Shown here piece by piece: positions 1-5,523 of a DNA stretch of 6,304 bases. The notes under the pieces are model-generated. The model was not told the DNA's origin. It did no database searches and worked only from the letters and a program-made list of their open reading frames with translations. Location of the stretch: the NCBI GenBank assembly GCA_002694345.1, contig NZLV01000070.1, positions 1 to 6,304 on the forward strand, read 5' to 3'. Position numbers and translations under genes: made by a program. Each line of letters begins with the position of its first letter. Positions within the stretch are counted from its first letter, which is position 1. Source of the stretch: Maricaulis sp. (GTDB lineage Bacteria > Pseudomonadota > Alphaproteobacteria > Caulobacterales > Maricaulaceae).

Positions 1-807
1 GCCGTCTATGTCATGATCGCCAATCTGGTGATCAATCTCTTCGTCCAGCCGATCGCCTATCGCGAAATGCGCCGCAGCCTGCATGCGCTGCGCTCCGATG
101 TGGCCGCCAGCCTGGTGACGCCGGGGGCCTTCACCCAGCTGGGCTCGGGCGTGACCATGTATGCGCGCGAACGCGACCGCGATGGCCGCATGCATGACAT
201 CCTGATCCACGACACACGCGGCACATCCCAGGCGACTTTTGCGGCGCGCGAGGGCTATGTGGTGCGGGCCGACACCTCCTCCATCATGGTGCTGATCGAC
301 GCCAACCGGCAGGAGATCGATGAGGCGGGCGAGCTGTTCTACGGCACGTTCGACCGCACCGAGTTCGACCTGGGCGATTTCGTCGGCCCGGTGGACGCCA
401 TGTTCTTCAAGGAATCCGACCGTTTCCTGCATGAGCTGATCTGGCCGGATGCCGGGACGATTGCCCGGACCGGCGGACCGGAACGGGCCTGGGCCGAGGC
501 GCATTACCGCCTCTCCGCCCCGCTCTACAATCTCGCCTTCGCGCTGATCGCAGCCGCCGTCTTCCTGGGCGGTGACCATTCGCGCATGGGGTATTCCCGC
601 CGCGTGATGATTGGCGTTGCAGCCGGCATGACGATGCGTCTGGTCGGCTTTGGCGTGCAGTCGGCCAGTGCCGATGATGCCGCCATGAATATCGCCCAAT
701 ACCTGGTGCCGCTGGCTGGCGCCGTCGGCTCCATCCTCGTCATCTACTGGCCGGCCCGCCGCCGTCCGAAACGGCAGGCGGCCGTGAAGGCGGAGGCGAT
801 GGCATGA
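1..807 (+). CDS. lptF: LPS export ABC transporter permease LptF (partial, 5' end outside window)
   Basis: LptF is one of two inner-membrane permease subunits of LptB2FG, which uses ATP hydrolysis by LptB to extract lipopolysaccharide and pass it to the periplasmic Lpt bridge. The frame is open from base 1, so the ATG at 13 is an internal Met (in VYVMIANLVINLF), not the start. The 268 visible residues begin in the third membrane segment (about 1-18). A soluble periplasmic beta-jellyroll region follows (about 30-165, including SSIMVLIDANRQEID and FDRTEFDLG). Next come the family-typical YRLSAPLYNLAF stretch leading into TM4 (about 172-190), TM5 (about 198-219) and TM6 (about 231-249), then a short basic tail. 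By comparison with E. coli LptF, roughly 110-120 N-terminal residues are missing, including TM1, TM2 and the cytoplasmic coupling helix that contacts LptB. The stop TGA (805-807) overlaps the lptG start as ATGA. LptF and LptG are paralogues; the order (first of the pair) and following gene support LptF. Confidence 0.93.
   Translation, partial: AVYVMIANLVINLFVQPIAYREMRRSLHALRSDVAASLVTPGAFTQLGSGVTMYARERDRDGRMHDILIHDTRGTSQATFAAREGYVVRADTSSIMVLIDANRQEIDEAGELFYGTFDRTEFDLGDFVGPVDAMFFKESDRFLHELIWPDAGTIARTGGPERAWAEAHYRLSAPLYNLAFALIAAAVFLGGDHSRMGYSRRVMIGVAAGMTMRLVGFGVQSASADDAAMNIAQYLVPLAGAVGSILVIYWPARRRPKRQAAVKAEAMA
792..796 (+). promoter_or_regulatory. Ribosome binding site of lptG
   Basis: GGAGG lies inside the end of lptF, seven bases before the lptG ATG at 804. 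It is a full Shine-Dalgarno core at good spacing. Together with the ATGA overlap it fixes the lptG start and predicts translational coupling of the two subunits, which fits a 1:1 LptF:LptG complex. Confidence 0.75.
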
Positions 808-1901
808 TCGGCGGCCGTCTCAACCGCTACATGATGACCCAGACCCTGACCGGGCTGGGGCTGGCGACGCTGACCATTTCCACGGTGATCATCCTGGTCG
901 ACTTCGTGGAGCAGTCGCGAGCCATCGGCACGCGGGTTGATGCCTCCACGCTGGACCTTCTGAGCCTCACCCTGCTCAAGACGCCCTCCCTGCTGGAAAC
1001 CACCCTGCCCTTCATCTTCCTGTTCGGCATCCTGACCTCGCTGTTCCGGCTCAACCGGCGCAGCGAGCTGATCGTGATGCGCGCCTCGGGCATGTCGGCC
1101 TGGCGGATCCTCACCGCGCCCATGCTGCTGGCGGTTGCCGCCGGGATCGCCGGAGCGATCGCGCTGAATCCGCTCGCCGCCATGGGCAATGCGGAGTACG
1201 AGGCCCGCCGTGACCTGCTGATGAATGTCCAGCGCGCCACGGGCGTGGAAGAACAGATCTGGCTGCGCGAAACATCGCCGGAAGGCTATACGGTGATCGC
1301 CGCCAGCGCGCTGCGCGAGAACCGCCAGGAATTGATCAATCCGATCTTCTATTCCTTCACGGTGGACGAGAATGGCGTGCCCAATCTGGATCGCCGGATC
1401 GACGCGGAAAGCGCCCGTCTGAGCAATGGGTTCTGGACGATCACCAATGCTGTGGAACGCTCGCCCAACACCTCGACGCGGGAGCTGAGCGAGGAGACCC
1501 TGCCGACACAGATCAACCGGCAGGCCCTGTTCGAACGGTCACGATCGCCCGAAGGCGTGTCCTTCTGGGATCTGCCGCAATTGATCAGCTCGGCCCGTGA
1601 AGCCGGCCTGGCCACGGAACGCTATCAACTGCGCTGGCACAGCCTTCTGGCCCTGCCGCTGACCCTGCTGGCCGCAACCCTGATCGCGGCGGCCGCGACC
1701 CTGCGCCTGCACCGTCTGGGTGGAGCCGCGGCCTTTGCCCTGGCCGGCGGTCTGGCGGGTTTCGTGATGTTCTTCCTGCAGGAATTGCTCAGCTCGATGG
1801 GCGCCACCGGTGCCCTGCCGCCGCTGACCGCGGCCTGGTCCGCCCCGGCGCTCACCGCGCTGATCGCGCTGACCTATATCGCATCGACAGAAGACGGATG
1901 A
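804..1901 (+). CDS. lptG: LPS export ABC transporter permease LptG
   Basis: LptG is the second permease of the inner-membrane LptB2FG lipopolysaccharide extractor. The 365-residue protein is full length for the family. TM1 is about 13-35, TM2 about 64-82 and TM3 about 101-123. A periplasmic jellyroll domain spans about 130-275, with TM4 at about 279-299, TM5 at about 306-328 and TM6 at about 339-361. The cytoplasmic coupling helix after TM2 carries RRSELIVMRASGMS (85-98). Its Glu88 sits at the same position as Glu88 of E. coli LptG, which contacts LptB. The conserved stretch before TM4, ERYQLRWHSLLALPLT, resembles E. coli GRYQLNMWSKIFQPLS and separates LptG from LptF. At the sites of E. coli Lys34 and Lys62, which have been implicated in substrate handling, this protein has Asp33 and Ser62 by eye alignment. 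The start is supported by GGAGG seven bases upstream and the ATGA overlap with lptF. The stop overlaps an in-frame ATG of the lptD reading frame at 1898. Confidence 0.95.
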   Translation: MIGGRLNRYMMTQTLTGLGLATLTISTVIILVDFVEQSRAIGTRVDASTLDLLSLTLLKTPSLLETTLPFIFLFGILTSLFRLNRRSELIVMRASGMSAWRILTAPMLLAVAAGIAGAIALNPLAAMGNAEYEARRDLLMNVQRATGVEEQIWLRETSPEGYTVIAASALRENRQELINPIFYSFTVDENGVPNLDRRIDAESARLSNGFWTITNAVERSPNTSTRELSEETLPTQINRQALFERSRSPEGVSFWDLPQLISSAREAGLATERYQLRWHSLLALPLTLLAATLIAAAATLRLHRLGGAAAFALAGGLAGFVMFFLQELLSSMGATGALPPLTAAWSAPALTALIALTYIASTEDG

Positions 1902-1970
1902 CGTCGTGGACGCGGCCACCGGCTTCGGCTAGTCAGGAACAGGCGGTTCAGCCGGGGGCCGGACAAGATG

Positions 1971-1976
1971 AGGGAG
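1971..1976 (+). promoter_or_regulatory. Ribosome binding site deciding the lptD start
   Basis: AGGGAG (GGAG core at 1973-1976) lies eight bases before the ATG at 1985. The competing ATG at 1898 has only a weak AGAAG (1889-1893) four bases upstream. The better site sits exactly where a signal peptide begins, so it argues for 1985. An in-frame GTG at 1976 falls within this motif and would only add three residues. Confidence 0.65.
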
Positions 1977-1984
1977 TGACGCGC

Positions 1985-4186
1985 ATGGCGTCGCAGTTTC
2001 GCCGTTTAGCGGCCGCGTTGATGAGTTCGAGCGCCCTGGTGCTCACCGGTGCCGCCCTCGCCCAGGAAGCCCCGTCCTCCGACGCGCCTGTCTATCTGGA
2101 AGCCGACCATCTGGAAGACATCGCCGGCGGTGGCTATCTGGCGACCGGCAATGTGCGTGTGCGCCAGGAAGGCCGCACCCTCATGGCCGACGAGCTGGAA
2201 TACCATCCCGAACGGGATCGCGTGATTGCCCGCGGGCATGTCGTGATCACCGGCCAGACCCCCTACCCGCAATATGCCGATGAGGTCGAACTCGATTCGG
2301 CCCTGGCCTCCGGCGTCGCGCTGGGCTTTGCCTCCATGCTGGAAGGCAATGGCCGGGTCGCTGCAGCGGCGGCCATCCGCGATGCCGATGCCTCCCTGAC
2401 CCTGCGCCAGGCCTATTACACGGCCTGTGAGCTTTGCGAGGACGGCGAAGGCGAGCCGACCTGGCGCCTGCGCGCCCGCGAAGTGCGCCAGGATGCCGAA
2501 GAGCAGATGATCTATTACCGGGATGCCCGGTTCGAATTCATGGGCGTGCCGGTGCTCTACACGCCGGTCTTCTCGCATGCCGACCCGTCCTCGGAACGCC
2601 GGTCCGGCTTCCTGTTTCCCAAGGTCGGCGTCTCTTCGCGTCTCGGATTCGTCTACCAGCAGCCCTATCTCTGGTCGATTTCCCCGTCCCAGGACCTGGT
2701 GATCGCGCCTCGCTATATGGGCAATGTGAACCCGCTGCTCTACGGCGAATACCGCAAGCGCTTCTGGTCCGGTTTCGTGGACTTCGAAGGGAGCATCACG
2801 AATGAGGCCGAGATCGACAGTGATGGCGAGCGCTTCGGTGACGAGGAATGGCGCTGGCACATTTTCGGCGGCGGCCGGTTCCGGATCACGGAAGACTGGC
2901 GCTGGGGTTTCGGGATCCAGCGGATCCATGATTCCGATGATGACCTCTATCTGCGCCGCTATGACTTCTCCGAAACGCTGAAGGATTACGGCCAGCCGAT
3001 CGAGGCGCTGAGCCGGCAGCTGGTCAGCCAGCTCTATGTCGAGAACCGCACCGAGAACCGCTACGCCTCGATCATCGCAGCGGGCTACCAGTCCGTGCGC
3101 ACCAATGTGAATGACGACACCCTGCCGGTGATCGCGCCGCAAGTGAGCGTGCAACAGGTCTTTACCGCTCCGCCGGGCTGGGGCCGGGTCAATCTGGATG
3201 CCGATGCAACCGCCCTGACCCGCAATGATGGCGTGGATTACACCCGCGGCAGCGTCGCACTGGACTGGCGGACCCGCTGGATCGGACCGGCCGGGATCGT
3301 GGTGGAACCCTTCGCCCTGGGCCGCGTCGACTACTATGATCTGCAGGACATTCCGGTCACCGGCACCACGACCACCAGCGAATCGCTGAGCCGTGAACTG
3401 GGTCTGGTCGGTACCGAGATTTCCTGGCCCTTCTTCCGGGGCGGTGAGACAGTCGACCTGATCGTCGAGCCCGTTATCTCCTTCATTGCCGCCACGGATG
3501 ATCCCGAAGGCAGCCGGCTGATCAATGAGGACAGCCTGACGCTCGATCTGGACGAGAGCCTGCTCTTCCAGCCTGTGCGGGCCTCCGGCTATGACCTCTG
3601 GGAAGAGGGCCAGCGCGCCAATTACGGTGTGCGCGCCACCGCCTTCTTCGGTGATAGCGGCTATGCCCGCGGCTTTGTCGGCCGGTCCGAACGCCTGGAT
3701 GGCAATGCCGTCTTCTCACCGACCAGCGGCCTGTTCGAATCCTCGTCCGACTATGTCGTCTCCGGTGAAATCGACTGGGGGGCATTCGATGTCGAGCTGA
3801 CCACCCGCCTCGACACGGATGATTTCGACATCAACACGCTGCAATTGACCGCCTCCTACACGACGGAGCGGTTCGGCGTGTCGGTGGGCTATCTCGACTC
3901 CAGCGATGAGGCGGCCCTGTCCACTCGCGGTCCGCAGCGTGAACTGCGCACCGATCTGAGCTGGCAGCTCAACACCGAGTGGAGCCTGATCAGCCGGGCC
4001 ACGCTGGACCTCGATGCCGAAACCACCCGGCGGTCGGAAACCGGCTTCCTGTACCGGGATGAATGCACCCAGTTCGAAATCCTTTATCAGCGCGAAGATA
4101 TCGGAATTGTTGACCTGGGACCGTCGGAATCCATCCAATTCCGTATTACACTCTTCACGCTCGGCAGCCTCGATCCCGACAGCTAA
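1985..4186 (+). CDS. lptD: LPS-assembly outer membrane protein LptD
   Basis: LptD (OstA/Imp) is the outer-membrane beta-barrel that, with the lipoprotein LptE as plug, inserts lipopolysaccharide into the outer leaflet. From the ATG at 1985 the protein has 733 residues. The signal peptide is residues 1-26 (RR at 6-7, a hydrophobic core, cleavage ALA|Q). The periplasmic OstA/LptA-like jellyroll (about 36-145) accepts substrate from LptA and starts at PVYLEADHLED. The barrel domain runs from about 200 to the end and opens with the family signature SGFLFPKVGVSSRLGFVYQQPYLW (207-230). Alternating aromatic strands with acidic loops continue to the C-terminus. Mature cysteines are only Cys148 and Cys151 (TACELC) and Cys694 (DECTQF). 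E. coli has four, forming two interdomain disulfides. An upstream in-frame ATG at 1898 overlaps the lptG stop and would add 29 polar residues ahead of the signal peptide. I reject it as the main start, though an automatic annotation may use it (762 residues). Position before surA, its own folding chaperone, supports the call. Confidence 0.95.
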   Translation: MASQFRRLAAALMSSSALVLTGAALAQEAPSSDAPVYLEADHLEDIAGGGYLATGNVRVRQEGRTLMADELEYHPERDRVIARGHVVITGQTPYPQYADEVELDSALASGVALGFASMLEGNGRVAAAAAIRDADASLTLRQAYYTACELCEDGEGEPTWRLRAREVRQDAEEQMIYYRDARFEFMGVPVLYTPVFSHADPSSERRSGFLFPKVGVSSRLGFVYQQPYLWSISPSQDLVIAPRYMGNVNPLLYGEYRKRFWSGFVDFEGSITNEAEIDSDGERFGDEEWRWHIFGGGRFRITEDWRWGFGIQRIHDSDDDLYLRRYDFSETLKDYGQPIEALSRQLVSQLYVENRTENRYASIIAAGYQSVRTNVNDDTLPVIAPQVSVQQVFTAPPGWGRVNLDADATALTRNDGVDYTRGSVALDWRTRWIGPAGIVVEPFALGRVDYYDLQDIPVTGTTTTSESLSRELGLVGTEISWPFFRGGETVDLIVEPVISFIAATDDPEGSRLINEDSLTLDLDESLLFQPVRASGYDLWEEGQRANYGVRATAFFGDSGYARGFVGRSERLDGNAVFSPTSGLFESSSDYVVSGEIDWGAFDVELTTRLDTDDFDINTLQLTASYTTERFGVSVGYLDSSDEAALSTRGPQRELRTDLSWQLNTEWSLISRATLDLDAETTRRSETGFLYRDECTQFEILYQREDIGIVDLGPSESIQFRITLFTLGSLDPDS

Positions 4187-4225
4187 CGGTGCCCGGTGAT
4201 TGCACCCCTGCCGAGTTTGAGTAAT

Positions 4226-4238
4226 GTTCGCGCCGAAC
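4226..4238 (+). repeat. Small inverted repeat before the surA start
   Basis: GTTCG (4226-4230) and CGAAC (4234-4238) are perfect complements around a three-base loop. The hairpin ends four bases before the surA ATG. No clear Shine-Dalgarno sequence is seen in the 56-base lptD-surA gap. A five-base stem is short and could be chance; any effect on surA translation is inference. There is no T-run, so it is not an intrinsic terminator. Confidence 0.35.
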
Positions 4239-4242
4239 CGAT

Positions 4243-5523
4243 ATGCGATTGCTTATGACCTGCGCCAGAATTCTTGTTTCCGTCCTGTTTGCCGCGCTGG
4301 CCATGTCCGGCCCGGCCCCGGTCCATGCCCAGTCGACGGAGGGTATCGCCGCGCTGGTCAATGACGAGCCGATCACCACGGTGGATGTGCGCAATCGCAT
4401 GCGCCTGATCATCGCCTCGACCGGCATGGCCCAGATCGACGAAGCCACCCTCGCCCGCATCCAGGACCAAGCGGTCCGCGGTCTTGTGGACGAGCATCTG
4501 CAGCTGCAGGCCGCACGCGAATACGAGATCCAAGTCGAAGACGAGGAAATCACCGCCTCGCTCCTGGACCTGGCCCAGCGCAACAATACGACGATCGACA
4601 GCATCATTGCCGACCTGCAGAATTCCGGCGTCGACATTTCGACCCTGCGTCACCAGCTGGAAGCCGAGATTGCCTGGCGGATTCTCGTCAATGGCCGCTA
4701 CGGCTCGCGCGTGCGGATTTCCGAACAGCAGATCGAGCTGGCCCTGGAACGACTTGCGGCCAGTGCCTCCCAGCCGCAATATCGCATTTTCGAGATGTAT
4801 TTCGAGATGCAGGCCCCGGGCCAGGAAGAGGCCACCGTCCAGCGCGTGATTGCGGTCATGAACCAGCTTCAGCAAGGCGCCGCCTTCCCGGAACTGGCCC
4901 GCCAGTTCTCCGACGCTCCGTCGGCAGCCTCCGGCGGCGATATCGGCTGGATCACCGAATCCCAGCTGCAGCCGGAAGTCGCCGCCATCATGCCGATGAT
5001 GCGCCGCCAGTTTGAACAGTCCGGTGGACGTGGCGCCCTGTCCAACCCGGTCCAGGTGCCGGGCGGCTACATGGTGATCGCCCTCGTCTCCGTGCGCGAT
5101 GGCACGACCACGCTGCAATACGACCTCGTCCAGATCACCCTGCCGAACAGCGCCGTGAATGAGGACAGCCGTCGCGAGTTCCAGCGCCTCCTCGACCAGT
5201 CCCCGACCTGCGGCATCGCGGAAAACCGCGTCAGCTCCATCGAAGGCGCGATCTTCACCAATCTGGGCAGCATCGGTGCGGATGCCGTACTGCCCCAGAT
5301 CCGCGAAGCCCTCGAACCGCTGGGCCGCGACGACAATACCGGCATCATCGAGAACCCCGCCGGCCTGCAGGCCCTGATCGTCTGTGACCGCCAGATTGCC
5401 GGCCCGGGCGTGCCGTCCCGCGACGATCTGGAAAGCCAGCTGCGCGGTCAGCAACTCTCGCTGCAAGCCCGTCGCTGGCTGCGGAATCTGCGCCGCGAAT
5501 CGACGATCGAGATTCGCGAGTAA
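4243..5523 (+). CDS. surA: Periplasmic chaperone and peptidylprolyl isomerase SurA
   Basis: SurA binds unfolded outer-membrane proteins in the periplasm and delivers them to the Bam complex. LptD is a known client in E. coli. The 426-residue protein has a signal peptide (1-29, cleavage VHA|Q). A SurA-type N-terminal chaperone domain follows (about 32-170), beginning IAALVNDEPITTVDVRNRMRL and rich in helices. The next domain is a canonical parvulin (PPIC) domain, about 179-285, with FPELARQFSDAPSAASGGDIGW around 215-236 and PVQVPGGYMVIALVSV at its end. After this comes a second, degenerate parvulin-like segment (about 290-385; LQYDLVQITLP, then a region reading GIIENPAGLQALIVCDRQ). It lacks the GGDLGW motif and carries Cys323 and Cys381. 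A C-terminal basic helix (about 390-426) matches the end of the SurA chaperone core. An in-frame TAA at 4222-4224 limits the start to ATG 4243 or 4255. I choose 4243 because it adds Arg2 to the signal peptide. Neither start has a strong ribosome binding site. The stop overlaps pdxA by one base. Confidence 0.93.
   Translation: MRLLMTCARILVSVLFAALAMSGPAPVHAQSTEGIAALVNDEPITTVDVRNRMRLIIASTGMAQIDEATLARIQDQAVRGLVDEHLQLQAAREYEIQVEDEEITASLLDLAQRNNTTIDSIIADLQNSGVDISTLRHQLEAEIAWRILVNGRYGSRVRISEQQIELALERLAASASQPQYRIFEMYFEMQAPGQEEATVQRVIAVMNQLQQGAAFPELARQFSDAPSAASGGDIGWITESQLQPEVAAIMPMMRRQFEQSGGRGALSNPVQVPGGYMVIALVSVRDGTTTLQYDLVQITLPNSAVNEDSRREFQRLLDQSPTCGIAENRVSSIEGAIFTNLGSIGADAVLPQIREALEPLGRDDNTGIIENPAGLQALIVCDRQIAGPGVPSRDDLESQLRGQQLSLQARRWLRNLRRESTIEIRE
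5494..5518 (+). repeat. Inverted repeat spanning the pdxA translation start region
   Basis: CGCGAATC (5494-5501) and GATTCGCG (5511-5518) are perfect eight-base complements around a nine-base loop, inside the last codons of surA and ending four bases before the pdxA ATG at 5523. The only weak Shine-Dalgarno-like GAG (5509-5511) falls at the loop/stem edge and would be partly occluded. No T-run follows, so it is not a terminator. A stem this size is expected by chance about once in a window this long, so only its position makes it notable. A role in coupling pdxA to surA translation is inference. Confidence 0.4.

Noticed and set aside
13..15. ATG at 13 as the start of the first gene
   Set aside because: The frame is open upstream to base 1 and the residues there continue the third membrane segment of LptF, so the gene is simply cut by the window edge.
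1936..1940. GGAAC upstream of lptD as a possible ECF/RpoE-type -35 element (lptD-surA is sigma-E regulated in E. coli)
   Set aside because: No matching -10 element (CGTT or TCTGA-like) lies at 15-18 bases downstream; the pentamer alone is not evidence.
2006..3154. Antisense open frame (382 codons) opposite the lptD N-terminal half
   Set aside because: Same high-GC shadow effect. The + strand carries the OstA jellyroll and LptD barrel signature, and the antisense product has no family features.
4188..4206. GGTGC...GCACC inverted repeat after the lptD stop as a possible terminator
   Set aside because: The five-base stem has a nine-base loop and is followed by CCTGCCG with no T-run, so it is unlikely to stop transcription between lptD and surA.
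4217..4245. TTGAGT ... GATATG as a possible sigma-70-like promoter in the lptD-surA gap
   Set aside because: Both boxes are weak, and the transcript would begin inside the first codons of surA.
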